From assembly GCA_017521985.1 (NCBI GenBank), contig JAFXAZ010000002.1, positions 143,051 through 207,050 of the forward strand: 64,000 nucleotides of DNA. Direction: 5' to 3'. Below, piece by piece: positions 1 to 9,569 of this stretch (positions within the stretch are counted from its first letter, which is position 1; each line of letters opens with the position of its first letter). The stretch is from Lachnospiraceae bacterium. Lineage in GTDB: Bacteria; Bacillota; Clostridia; Lachnospirales; Lachnospiraceae. Both the position numbers and the translations under genes were made by a program. Under the pieces are notes generated by a model. That model had not been told where the DNA came from. It saw nothing but the letters and a program-made list of their open reading frames with translations, and searched no databases.

Positions 1-39
1 ACTCAAACCAAGTGCCAAAAATTTTTTTAACTTTTTCAT
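1..39 (-). CDS. Start of a lipoprotein or solute-binding protein (partial)
   Basis: Only the first 13 codons are in the window; the gene runs off the left edge. They encode MKKLKKFLALGLS, a lysine-rich start followed by a hydrophobic stretch, as expected of a signal peptide. A GGAGGT ribosome site lies 7 bases upstream of the ATG. It is the last visible gene of the leftward transporter operon, where the extracellular sugar-binding lipoprotein of YtcP/LplB systems is usually found. That identity is inferred from position; the sequence is too short to prove it. Confidence 0.5.
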   Translation of the reverse strand, partial: MKKLKKFLALGLS

Positions 40-148
40 TACATACCTCCTTAGCTTATTAAAAAACTTATTAAAAAGATTTACTCTATTAAGAGTCTTG
101 CTTATTACAGGAGCATCGCTCCCAGATCATTTTCCTTCAAGGGTGCAC

Positions 149-1033
149 TCACCCCTTGACACCACCAAGTGTCAAACCCTTTGCGAAATATTTCTGAAAG
201 AAGGGGAATACACACAATACCGGTCCGGCCGCTACCAATGCCATGGCATAACGATAGCTTTCTGTAGGAAACACTTCTCCCGCCTCCAGTATACCCGATT
301 GCGCCATCTGCTTCAGAAATTCTGCTTCCTGTAAAATCTTCTGTAGCAAATATTGCAGAGAGTAAAGACTCGGTTTCGTAATATACAGCATAGATGTCAT
401 CCAATTATTCCACTTACCTACCAGAAACAAGAATCCTATACTTGCCAATACAGGCTTAGACAGAGGCATCACTATCTTGAAGCAGATATACAACTCTCCA
501 GCACCGTCAATTTTAGCCGCTTCTATCAATTCACTGGGCAGACTCTTATAATTAGTCCTGATAACGATTAGATTATAGGCACTGACCAATCCCGGCAATA
601 TATATACCCACATAGTGTTATTCAAATGCAGATACTTAACTATCAGGAGATAGCTGGGTACCATACCTGCACTGAAAAGCATGGTAAACAATACATACAA
701 GGAGATAAATCTGTTGTGCCTGTAGCCCGGTCTGGACATGGGGTATGCCATAACGCCCATGATCAGCACTGCCAGAAAGGTGGAAATCGCCGAAAATATT
801 ATGGTGGTACGATAGGAATTCAGTATCTGTGTTGGATCATTGAATACCATCTCGTATGCCTCTGTCGAGAATTTCGAAGGAATCAACTTGTATCCATTTA
901 CAATTAATGCAGTCTCATCCGTAAAGGATACGGATATCATCAACAGGAATGGTACAATATATGCAATTGTCATAAGTAAAAACAGGATGTGCAGTGCTAC
1001 CTGACCTCTTATTTTCGTTTTCTTCTTTTTCAT
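149..1033 (-). CDS. Carbohydrate ABC transporter permease, YtcP/LplC type
   Basis: A 294-residue inner-membrane permease of the binding-protein-dependent sugar transporter family, expected to pair with the LplB-type permease encoded just upstream. The protein has several hydrophobic segments and the cytoplasmic EAA loop (ELIEAAKIDGAGE, about residue 175), which docks to the ATPase. The start at 1033 (MKKKKTKIRG) is chosen because an AGGAGGC site sits just before it; an in-frame start at 1081 would lie deep inside the upstream gene. The stop of the upstream gene is 10 bases away, so the two are co-transcribed. No ATPase gene is visible, as is common for this class, which may share an MsmK-like ATPase. 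Confidence 0.9.
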   Translation of the reverse strand: MKKKKTKIRGQVALHILFLLMTIAYIVPFLLMISVSFTDETALIVNGYKLIPSKFSTEAYEMVFNDPTQILNSYRTTIIFSAISTFLAVLIMGVMAYPMSRPGYRHNRFISLYVLFTMLFSAGMVPSYLLIVKYLHLNNTMWVYILPGLVSAYNLIVIRTNYKSLPSELIEAAKIDGAGELYICFKIVMPLSKPVLASIGFLFLVGKWNNWMTSMLYITKPSLYSLQYLLQKILQEAEFLKQMAQSGILEAGEVFPTESYRYAMALVAAGPVLCVFPFFQKYFAKGLTLGGVKG

Positions 1034-1043
1034 AAACTGCCTC

Positions 1044-2003
1044 CTAAAACAAGCCATTTTCCGGGCTGACTTTCCGTACAATTTTATTGGTAACGATTAC
1101 CAGAATGCACCCTACAGCAGATTGGAACAGACCAACCGCTGTTGATTTTTCAAAGGCACCTGACCTCAATGCTCTATAAGTATATGTATTAATAATATCT
1201 GTAGTCTCGTACAAAAGCCCTACATTTTTCGGTACCTGGTAGTACAAACCGAAATCTCCCTCGAACAAATTACCAATTGCTAAGATAGTGTTTACGACCA
1301 TAACCGGTATCAGATGGGGAATTACCACATACCAAGTCTCTTGCCATTTGGAAGCACCGTCCAGTCTTGCAGCCTCCAAAAGTGCTTCATCCAGCCCCAT
1401 CAGAGATGCATAATAAATGATACTGCTCATTCCCACTGACGACCAGATATGCACGATTGTCAAGATTACAGGCCAATACACTGCCTCGGAATACCACTGT
1501 ATCCTACTGCCACCGAAAGCCATGATTACCCGATTCATCAACCCATAGGACGGATTCAAGAGAATATAAACGATAAATGCAATAATAACCATAGACATAA
1601 ACCGTGGCAGGATCACCACCGTGTTATAAAACTTCAACGCCTTTTTGGAACGCAGATTGTAGAACATCAGTGCCAGTCCTACGGCGCAGACCAGATCCAG
1701 AACCAAGAATGTCAGACTGTACATTAGCGTATTTCTGATAGTACGCACTGCATCCTGGGATTCAAAGAAAAACCGGAAATTCTCAAATCCGTTCCAAGGG
1801 CTGCCTGCGATTCCCAGATTGGGATTATAGTCCTTAAAAGCAATTACTAGTCCAATCATAGGAAGATAATTAAAAACTAAAAATAGCAAAAAACCAGGAA
1901 GGACCATCATATCCAAATGAAAGTTTTCACGGCGTTTTACCTTGCTGCTCTTTTTCATTGCCTTAGCACTTACTGCAATCTTACCTTGTTGTTTTTTACT
2001 CAT
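1044..2003 (-). CDS. Carbohydrate ABC transporter permease, LplB/YteP type
   Basis: A 319-residue membrane permease and the partner of the permease that follows. After a basic N-terminal tail (residues 1-27) come about six hydrophobic segments. The EAA motif is LLEAARLDGASKWQ at roughly residue 215. A GGAGGTGATG ribosome site precedes the ATG. It is the first gene of a leftward operon and diverges from the two-component regulator at 2171. In Firmicutes this arrangement of LplB, YtcP, solute-binding protein and YesN/YesM normally serves uptake of complex oligosaccharides; the substrate cannot be read from the sequence. Confidence 0.9.
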   Translation of the reverse strand: MSKKQQGKIAVSAKAMKKSSKVKRRENFHLDMMVLPGFLLFLVFNYLPMIGLVIAFKDYNPNLGIAGSPWNGFENFRFFFESQDAVRTIRNTLMYSLTFLVLDLVCAVGLALMFYNLRSKKALKFYNTVVILPRFMSMVIIAFIVYILLNPSYGLMNRVIMAFGGSRIQWYSEAVYWPVILTIVHIWSSVGMSSIIYYASLMGLDEALLEAARLDGASKWQETWYVVIPHLIPVMVVNTILAIGNLFEGDFGLYYQVPKNVGLLYETTDIINTYTYRALRSGAFEKSTAVGLFQSAVGCILVIVTNKIVRKVSPENGLF

Positions 2004-2170
2004 AAAACATCACCTCCATGTATATCCAAATTTTATCATCATCACATTCAATTATCCAGCCAAGCTTTATTACATCCACACTGATTTATGACTAGCCTGA
2101 TTGCTTATGAGCATAATATGATTTATAATAACTTTACAGAAATCGAAATATACGTGAAAGGATTCCATAA

Positions 2171-3361
2171 ATGTATTCCATAATCATCATAGATGACGAA
2201 GAGTTCATCACCGCCTCACTGAGTAAATATATCACAAAGCATCACCCTTCCTATCTGGTAAAAGGTACCTTTACGGATGCAGAAAGGGCACTTGTCTTCC
2301 TCCAGGAGAATCCCGTGGATGTCATAATCACTGATATTCTCATGTCCAATATGAATGGCCTGGAGCTAATTAAACGCGTCCGGAAGCTCCTTCCGGAGGT
2401 TACCATCCTGATCATAAGTGGCTATTCCGAATTTGAATATGCCAAGACGGCATGCTCTTATAATGTAAAGAATTATCTGCTCAAGCCAATCGATTATCAG
2501 GAGCTTTCCGATAATCTGGATACCATAGCCAGGCAGCTTGAGCCCCTACCTCTGGATATCTGTGTTGAGGAAGATATCCAATTGTTCTTTATCGATCTGC
2601 TGAACCGCATCATTACCGATAAGGATGAGCTGTCCAGGCGACTAAGCAAACTTCCTCTTGCCCAGGATGGAGACAAGTACAAGGGCAATCTCATCTCCAT
2701 CACATTGGACAATAATACTAATCATCAGTGGAAATACGGCATGGACACCCTTTCCACTGCTTTACTGAATAATGTACGTATGCACCTTCCTGAATACGAG
2801 TGTTACTACTTGTACAGATATCAAACCTGCTATTTTTTTATTATTCTGTCACCGTATAATATCCCCTCTTTTTCAATGGAGGAGCTTGCCAAAAGACTAT
2901 ACGAGACCATGCACTGGAACAGTAATATTAAAACCACTGCCACCTTTTACAGTATAAATGAACTAATATCCACATCGGTGGTTTCCGCTCCCCCAGCCTC
3001 CATCTATCATCCTACAAATTCGGAAATCACAGAGGACAATGAGGTGATCCAGCACGCCATAAGATATATCCGGGCTCACTATGCAGAAAATCTCTCCCGA
3101 GAAGATGTTGCCAATGCAATCTACCTGGATTCCGCCTATTTTAGTCGCATTTTCAAGCAAAAGACCGGCATAAGTTTTATCAGCTATCTGACTAGAGTAA
3201 GAATGGAAAAGGCTGCAGAGCTTTTAAAGTCCCAAATGAATGTATCCGATATTGCCGTCGCTGTAGGCTATCTCCACCGGAACCGCTTTATTACCAATTT
3301 CCGGCAGTACAGCGGATACACACCTACTGAATACAGAAAGAAATTTTTGATGAAGGACTAA
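2171..3361 (+). CDS. Response regulator with AraC-type DNA-binding domain, YesN family
   Basis: A 396-residue response regulator. The N-terminal receiver domain (about 1-120) has the acidic pair IIDDEE, the likely phospho-acceptor aspartate in IITDILM (near residue 55) and the conserved lysine in NYLLKPID (near 104). A divergent linker region follows. The last 100 residues are a double helix-turn-helix of the AraC type (SREDVANAIYLD, then VSDIAVAVGYL). An AAAGGA site lies 8 bases before the ATG. The kinase gene begins four bases after the stop. The gene diverges from the sugar transporter operon, which is its probable target. Relationship to the B. subtilis YesN family is by architecture. Confidence 0.9.
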   Translation: MYSIIIIDDEEFITASLSKYITKHHPSYLVKGTFTDAERALVFLQENPVDVIITDILMSNMNGLELIKRVRKLLPEVTILIISGYSEFEYAKTACSYNVKNYLLKPIDYQELSDNLDTIARQLEPLPLDICVEEDIQLFFIDLLNRIITDKDELSRRLSKLPLAQDGDKYKGNLISITLDNNTNHQWKYGMDTLSTALLNNVRMHLPEYECYYLYRYQTCYFFIILSPYNIPSFSMEELAKRLYETMHWNSNIKTTATFYSINELISTSVVSAPPASIYHPTNSEITEDNEVIQHAIRYIRAHYAENLSREDVANAIYLDSAYFSRIFKQKTGISFISYLTRVRMEKAAELLKSQMNVSDIAVAVGYLHRNRFITNFRQYSGYTPTEYRKKFLMKD

Positions 3362-3365
3362 GGCT

Positions 3366-5209
3366 ATGAATATGAAGCGATGGAAAAGAATTTGGACTAA
3401 TATAAAATCAAATTTCAGAACGTTTTTGAACTCCCTTTTTGTCAGTAAGCTTTTTCTGCAAAATCTCTTTTATATCGGCGGCATTATGATGCTTTTCTTT
3501 TTGGTGTTTGCACTATCCACCTATAAGCAGTCCTATGATATTCTGCAGAATGAGTTTTCTTCCTTCTCCGAGTATCATCTAGAAACTACTGCCAATGCAG
3601 TGGATAACCACCTAAAGGACATGCGGTATATTATTGCAACCTTGGAGAAGAGCAGCCTGGTACAAGCTTTTTTTCCTACAAAAATCCGGAAAGACTGCAT
3701 GACGGATTCGAAACCCGTTTACAGGAATCCCTACAATCCTATATCAACAGCCATTCCTCCATTGATTCCATTTACCTGTATTCCGGGTTGACTGAATCTG
3801 TTATAACCGCTCGTACTCTGATGAGCATTTACCAGCTGAAGGACGATAACTGGATGGAATATCTCACAAAGGGAAATTTGTCTGAATCCATCCTGCTCTT
3901 TCATAGAGCCAAAGAGGATTATTATCCATTTATCGTGACGCTGATGAAACCCTTGGAGATTAACGGATACAAAGCTGCCATCGTTCTGAACCTAAACTTA
4001 AATCAGGTATCTTACCTTACCAATGTATCCAGCAATCCCTACCAGGAGATTTATCTGGTATCCGATGATAACCTGGTGTTCTACCGCCATTATCAACAGG
4101 ATCTACTAGAACCCTTGGAAAATTTTCCTAGACTGTCCCACCTTCAGGCTACAAAGGAACTTTCCTCCACAGTCATCGAGGATACGTCCGGCTCCTATAT
4201 TCTTACCCAACTCCATTCCCAGTATTATCCCTGGTATTATGTGACCATTACCAATCTGAAGATGTATACCAACCAGCTGGCAAGCAACAATGCTTTCCAG
4301 ACGTTTTTGTTCCTTGCACTGTTCCTCGCAGCCCTGCTAATCAGCTTCTTATTCAGTGTACGTTCCGCAAAACCCATACACAAGCTACTGATTCTGTTAG
4401 AGGATCCCCACAATGCCATTTCCAACGATCCGCTGGCAAAGAATGAGATCCATCACATTTCCGAGCAGATTATCTGCTATGCCCAGCAGAATAAGGAACT
4501 GTCGGACGAACTCACTAAACGACTGAACCTCCTCAACGAAACCAAACTGCTGGCACTGCAGTCCCAGATTAACCCTCACTTTTTATTCAACACCCTGAAT
4601 ATGATTTACACTTATGAATGTGAGGAACTGGGCTACAGACATACGCTTCCCAGACTCACCTTAAGCTTAAGCAGACTATTAAGGTATTCTTTCCAATCCA
4701 CAGATTTTGTGACACTGGACACGGAACTGAATTTTACCAAGATGTATCTATCACTTATGCAGAAGCGCTACAATAATCGTTTTCAAGTTATTTATAATGT
4801 TGATCCCTGTACTCTGGACATAAAAGTTCCCAAGCTGTTCATACAGCCGTTCGTCGAAAATTCCATTTTTCACGGGCTGTCAAAGAAACAGACTTCAGAT
4901 GGTACCCTGACTCTTTCTTCCGATAGGAAAGATGGAAAATGTGTAATAACTGTTCATGACAACGGTGTGGGAATGGATTTACAGACACTAGAGACGCTGC
5001 GCAGTATTGCAAATGAAGAAATTCCTCAAAGCAGCAGTATAGGGTTAAGAAATGTTATTGTAAGGATGAAACTTCTGTATGGGGAGGCGTTCACATTTAC
5101 CATCGACAGCAAGGTGGAGGAAGGATCTGTTTTTACGTTGCGGTTTCCTACAGCTTATAATTCTGCAAAAAAAGATGAGGCAAATGTTTTTAAAAGGGTT
5201 CTAAAATAA
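3366..5209 (+). pseudogene. Sensor histidine kinase, YesM family, split by a -1 frameshift
   Basis: Two reading frames together encode one kinase of about 614 residues. Frame one runs from 3366 to a stop at 3791. Frame two is coherent from 3674 to 5209 (FSYKNPERLHDGFETRL, then SHSSIDSIYLYSGLTESV). The switch point is a run of seven T at 3668-3674; eight T, or a -1 slip, would restore the frame. Visible parts: a membrane segment near residue 35, an extracellular sensing domain, a second membrane segment, a His-kinase motif (QINPHFLFNTLN) and an ATPase domain (VENSIFHGL, DNGVGM, GLRNVIVRM). It would be the partner of the YesN regulator. Mutation, assembly error, phase variation and slippage cannot be told apart here. 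Confidence 0.75.
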
Positions 5210-5567
5210 ATATTGAGGTGCATGATTGAAAAATCATACGCATGGCAAACTTGAGGGCCTATTTTGATGGACTGGTTTGATAGTTTATCGTGAAGGTTTG
5301 TTAAAAATTAAATATTTTCCATAAAAACCAGGGTTGTCAAAATCGACTTCCCTGGTTTCCTTTTTGAAGGCTTTGTATTGCCCTTCCTGTTAATTTAAGA
5401 TACATTCCAGAGGCGTCAAAAAGCGAACTCACGATACCACATCATCCTCTTTCCAATTTCACTATTGTCATTGATAAATATCACGTTTTCAGACAAACCT
5501 CAATGACCTTTTGCTTACAACTCTTTAGACCTGGGCAGGTAATAGGCTACAAAGTCTGATACTATTT
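5210..5567. other. Intergenic region between the kinase and YesL-like gene
   Basis: There is no convincing coding frame here. The only clear structure is the hairpin terminator near 5325-5365; the rest shows nothing recognisable. Confidence 0.6.
5325..5365 (+). terminator. Rho-independent terminator of the two-component operon
   Basis: A perfect 9-bp stem, AAACCAGGG (5325-5333) with CCCTGGTTT (5350-5358), is followed by CCTTTTTG. It closes the yesNM-type operon. The A-rich left flank means it could also stop transcription arriving from the right. Confidence 0.8.
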
Positions 5568-6344
5568 TTATTTCTCCAGATACCATGCATCCTTCACTTC
5601 ATGTTCTACTTCGTATTTGTAATCTCCTACCTCAATATCTTTCTCCTGATCGAAATAGCTTGCATATGTATCATTTTCCTCTGAGCCGGGATGACGCGCA
5701 GCTGCAGTTTCCACATCAGCAGCCAGGCACATTTTCCGCAATGCCGGCTCCTGCATCATAGACAAAAGTAATGTCACAGGCCCAGGCAAAACCGCCAGCA
5801 ATAGCGGTTCCCAAACAATCAAAAAAACTGCTGCCCCAAGCAAAACAATCACTGCCAATGTGACTGGCAAATACCGCACAAGCAGATAAACCGATGCTTG
5901 TGCAAGCTTCAAGAGCTCTTCTTCAAAACGCGACATTAAGGGATAAATCCAGCAGACCGTTCCCAGAAGCAGGATGGCTTTTGTCCCAAACAGAACCAAT
6001 AAAATCATATTCTGCACCTTTTCGATATCCAAAAGTGTCAGCACCAACGGCAAGTCTGTGTATAACGTCATGGCACCGAGAAGCAACCATATAACTTCAA
6101 AGAGAATACCCTTCTTAAAATTACTTTTGAAGGCACGCCAGAATTCCCTAACCGGATAACCGCGCTGTCTACGTATTACCTTGACCACAGCATAATAGAG
6201 AGCCGCGCAGGCAGGGCCGATGGTTATGATCGGTATGCAGCATACCAGCCATACCAGGCTAAGCACCACCAGATCGATTATTTTATTTATAAAACACATG
6301 AACGCATTATCCGGATTAAATAGCGACTGTAGCATAGATATCAT
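5568..6344 (-). CDS. YesL-like membrane protein (DUF624 family)
   Basis: A 258-residue integral membrane protein. It shows the DUF624 N-terminal pattern: a short NPDNAF stretch, a membrane segment ending in LVCCIPIITIGPA, then ALYYAVVKVIR and FWRAFKSNFKKG. Three to four more hydrophobic segments follow, then an acidic C-terminal tail of about 45 residues. Members of this family regularly neighbour YesM/YesN regulators and LplB/YtcP transporters, which matches this locus; their biochemical role is unknown. An AAGGAATG site precedes the ATG. The gene lies opposite to, and converges on, the kinase gene. Confidence 0.85.
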   Translation of the reverse strand: MISMLQSLFNPDNAFMCFINKIIDLVVLSLVWLVCCIPIITIGPACAALYYAVVKVIRRQRGYPVREFWRAFKSNFKKGILFEVIWLLLGAMTLYTDLPLVLTLLDIEKVQNMILLVLFGTKAILLLGTVCWIYPLMSRFEEELLKLAQASVYLLVRYLPVTLAVIVLLGAAVFLIVWEPLLLAVLPGPVTLLLSMMQEPALRKMCLAADVETAAARHPGSEENDTYASYFDQEKDIEVGDYKYEVEHEVKDAWYLEK

Positions 6345-6560
6345 TCCTTCCAGTGGGAGCTAGTTTAGGCAAAAACTATATTTAGATAGGATAACATGTG
6401 CACTTCTTGCTCACAGTATGTTCCATAACCATTCGGCCGATATAGTCTATTGAGATTATATCAAAATGAGCAGCTTCTGTTCCAGACATGTTTTATGATA
6501 TCTGCACCGTTTTGTGCTCTGGCGCCAGAACAGATAATCTTCTGGCAGATAATGTGGATT

Positions 6561-7184
6561 CTATTCCGGCATTTCCCTGACATTTTCACTGCTGCTACTA
6601 TCCCCAAATCCCGGGTGCTGACAGATGATAAGGTTATCCAATTCAAACTCTTTTAGAGCAGTGTTTGTCGCTACAATTCCGTAAAACACCTCTACCGAAG
6701 GATTCACTGCCGGTTCCGCTACTATCTTCGTAACATACTGTATAGCACTACCAACTGCCTCCGCATTTGTATTCATGCGAAACATTCTTAGATTAAACAC
6801 ACTGAAAACCGATGCAAATGTTACCGGACAGGCCCGTCGAAATCTCACATACTCCAGAGCAAATAAGCATATTTTTTGGGTGCCTTTTCAACAATAATCG
6901 AACTGCCATTAAACCTAAAATGATATAGACAGCAATGATATCCATATTTAAAATCTTCAAGAACAATAAATGCTCACTGGCATATGCCTGTACGTTTTCC
7001 ATCAGAATCATTGATGAGACAATCGTATCCTAATTTTGTGCAAATCCTTTCTCACAAAGTTTTTTAACGTCGTATACATGGTAGATTTCTTCCAGATCAT
7101 CTTCTTTGCGCAAAGCTCCACTAACTTGCCGGAAGAAATTGACTCGTTCTCCCAAATGACCTTCATAAAACGATAATCACTCTC
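6561..7184 (-). pseudogene. Decayed BlaI-like repressor and M56 (BlaR1-like) sensor remnants
   Basis: Fragments in several frames. From about 7184 down to 7010 runs a BlaI/MecI-type helix-turn-helix piece (YRFMKVIWENESISSGKL, then KKSTMYTTLK). A short later BlaI piece (ENVQAYASEHLL) continues in another frame and is joined directly to the first membrane helix of a BlaR1-like M56 protein (ILNMDIIAVYIILGLMAVRL). After another frameshift the M56 sequence resumes as RRACPVTFASVFSVFNL and fades near 6660. Frameshifts and internal deletions leave no functional product. It is clearly separate from the intact BlaI/BlaR1 pair at 56981-58679. Nothing recognisable lies between 6345 and 6560. Confidence 0.65.
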
Positions 7185-8057
7185 ACACATCTCAAATCTG
7201 GATTCATAGCAGGGACAATCCCAGCTCTTTTCTTCAGGATTCCATACCAAGGCACAGCCCATATGGGAACAGCGGGTCCGGGTGTCATCCATTTAATAAG
7301 CCCTTTTGCACTCACCCCACATCTTTTATAAAGTTTTTGTGTCCAGCCCTCACATACAACCGCTGGGGAGAAAATAACTCTCTGTAAGGACTCTCTGCTC
7401 CACATAATTCATCCCTGAGTAACTGTGCCGCAATCATAGCAGTAATCATTCCCCACTTCTGAAAACCGGTAGCCACATATAAATCCGAGGTAAATACAGA
7501 ATATCTGCCTGTCGGAAGGAAAGCCCCTCCTTATCGATTCCATAGTACATACCTTTGACCTGATCACAACCAGAACGAGCCAGTACATAACTCCTCTCCT
7601 GATGCTGCCGCAGGAAATAAAATCCCAGCACATTTTTCACCGGATAATGGGCTGCCATTACTATTTTGTTCGCCGTCAGCACGCTGTCCTTTGTAATAAC
7701 CTGATGCCCCCTTATCCGCAACACCTGGGTATGCTCCCACATCTCCAAATCCTGTGCATTCCTTTTCACAAACTCCAAAGTAGAAAACTGTGCCTGATTG
7801 CGAAAACAAACTGCTCCTTTCACTGAAAAAGGCAGTTCTGTTTCTCTGGTCAAAAAAGCATCTATTCCAAGACTGATGGCTGCCTTTGCTTCCTCCTGCA
7901 ACACAGACGCATTTTGCGTGGAGTATAAATACGCGGCCGTCTTCTCAAACTGACAATCTATGTTTAGCTTCCGAATCAGTCGTTCATATTCCCGGATATC
8001 CTCTTCATTTGCCAGTGCATAAAGCCTTACCTTCATTTGTAATGCTAATATTGGCAT
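7185..8057 (-). pseudogene. Decayed FAD-dependent oxidoreductase with C-terminal Rieske domain
   Basis: The longest open piece (7446-8057) carries the middle of a DAO-type FAD oxidoreductase (ELPFSVKGAVCFRNQAQF, then FYFLRQHQERSYVLA). After a frameshift come the typical C-terminal segments, including GVSAKGLIK. A further shift leads into a Rieske-type cluster motif, CSHMGC followed by WDCPCYESRF. In a working Rieske domain the second motif is normally CPCHGS; here the ligand histidine is Tyr and the Gly is Glu, so the cluster could not form normally. The FAD-binding N-terminus is missing. The last open frame runs straight into the BlaI remnant, indicating a deletion junction near 7185. Confidence 0.7.
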
Positions 8058-8310
8058 TAAATAAATCTATGCTGTAGCAGTTGCTGTGGTTGTTGCAGTC
8101 AATAAAAGAGAAAAAAGGGTTGCTTTTTGTCGAATAATTGCTATAATGAAAGTATCACTACAAAAGATAAAGATCAGGCATCTGCCTGACATAAAAAACA
8201 CGGATTTAGACAATAAAAGTGCGGAATCGGTGTTTTTTTGTTGCCTAAAAATGCGAATGAAAAAGTCTGTAAAAACAAAAGAAATGAGGAAGCTGCGATA
8301 TGTTATAGCA

Positions 8311-8675
8311 ATGAAACAGAAGCAGGAAAGAATAAGGGATTTAAGACCAATTGATGACGTGTTTTTTGAAGTATTGGTACGGAAATTGCTGAGTTGATGT
8401 CCTGTTTCACAAAAAAAGAAGTAAAGAATGCCAGGTTTCCGATGTTATCGTCAGAAGTGAGGCGATTGAAGGAATCAGAGGGAGGTATGCAGGTAATGTG
8501 TGAAGTGATGCAACGATATGAGAAGATGGCTGCAGAAGCCGCAAAACACGAGGAACGTATGCAAGCGATTAGAAATATGATTTGCAAAGGCTGTTCAAAA
8601 GAGTTTATCCTAGATTTGGATTACACCGAAGAGGAATATGCAGAAGCTGAATCGGAGCTTGGACGGAAAGAATAA
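8311..8675 (+). pseudogene. Remnant of a PD-(D/E)XK nuclease family transposase (Rpn-like)
   Basis: Two short frames hold the two ends of an Rpn/PD-(D/E)XK transposase-like protein. The N-terminal piece is RIRDLRPIDDVFFEVL, ending at a stop at 8397. The C-terminal piece (8394-8675) has RFPMLSSEVRRLKESEGG, then a coiled region MCEVMQRYEKMAAEAAKHEE and an acidic end. The central catalytic part is deleted. Its presence beside other decayed genes suggests a region tolerant of insertion and loss. Assignment is by recognised sequence pattern only. Confidence 0.55.
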
Positions 8676-8714
8676 GATATAGTTACGAATTAGTTATTTG
8701 TATACTTACGGACA

Positions 8715-8750
8715 CCGCCAATCCTGTGGGCTGACAGGATTGGCGGTTTT
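8715..8750 (+). terminator. Strong intrinsic terminator
   Basis: A 13-bp perfect stem, CCGCCAATCCTGT (8715-8727) with its complement at 8734-8746, has a 6-base loop and is followed by TTTTCATGTTT. It separates the transposase remnant from the leftward SDR gene. The U-tract favours rightward transcripts. Confidence 0.8.
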
Positions 8751-8768
8751 CATGTTTCACTATTGTAG

Positions 8769-9539
8769 TTATTTGTCTTCCGGTACAATCGGATACAACT
8801 GGATCATATTGCCGCCGTCTACTACAAGCTCAGCACCTGTTGTATTTCTGGACTCGTCACTGCCAAAGTAATATACTGCATTTGCAATATCTTCAAAGGT
8901 AGCAATATCGCCAAGTGGTGTGTAATTGGACAATGCAGCGCGGCAATTGTTGTAATTGTTTTCCCAACGGTCAGTCTTAATCATGCCCGGAAGTACTGCA
9001 TTTACGCGGATATTGTATTTGCCAAGGTCGAACGCCAAAGCACGCATCATGCCAAGGGCACCGCTCTTAGAAGCGCTATATGCAATACGATCCGGAATAC
9101 ATCGGTATGCAGTGTTGGAATTAACAAATACGATGCTTCCCTTGCCTTTTTCCATCATATGTAATGCAGCCTGACGTGCTAAAATAAAGTTCCAAATCAT
9201 ATTGGTGTAGATTACATCAGAGAAATCTTCCACAGACACGGTCAAAAACTCCTGTCTGATACCAAGATTTGCTGCGTTTAATACGAGACAATCCAGTAAA
9301 TAACCTTCTGCTTTCATATCGTCAAAAACAGCTTTTAACTCCTCTTCAGACATAGTAGAATCTGCCTTGTAGCCCTTTGCAAATACACCATATTTTTCTG
9401 TAATCTTCTGTGCAGCTTCGTCTGCACCCTCCTGCTTACGGCTGCCGATAAAAACAGCATAGCCTTCCTTTGCAAATCTCTCTGCTACACCAAAGCCGGT
9501 GTTTACCACTGCTCCTGTAATAAAAACGGATTTTTTCAT
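8769..9539 (-). CDS. SDR family NAD(P)-dependent oxidoreductase
   Basis: A 256-residue classical short-chain dehydrogenase/reductase. It shows the cofactor-binding TGAVVNTGFG motif at the N-terminus, the structural LNAAN motif near residue 90, a serine in VFVNSNT near 140 and the catalytic YSASK near 155. The C-terminal GAELVVDGG is typical. The start at 9539 is preferred because GGAGGA lies 6 bases upstream; the in-frame ATG at 9545 abuts the ribosome site. It is the last gene of a three-gene leftward operon with an enolase-superfamily dehydratase and a UlaG-like hydrolase, so a hydroxy-acid or sugar-acid substrate is likely (inference). Confidence 0.88.
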   Translation of the reverse strand: MKKSVFITGAVVNTGFGVAERFAKEGYAVFIGSRKQEGADEAAQKITEKYGVFAKGYKADSTMSEEELKAVFDDMKAEGYLLDCLVLNAANLGIRQEFLTVSVEDFSDVIYTNMIWNFILARQAALHMMEKGKGSIVFVNSNTAYRCIPDRIAYSASKSGALGMMRALAFDLGKYNIRVNAVLPGMIKTDRWENNYNNCRAALSNYTPLGDIATFEDIANAVYYFGSDESRNTTGAELVVDGGNMIQLYPIVPEDK

Positions 9540-9569
9540 GCTCATTCCTCCATAATGGTAAACTTTATA

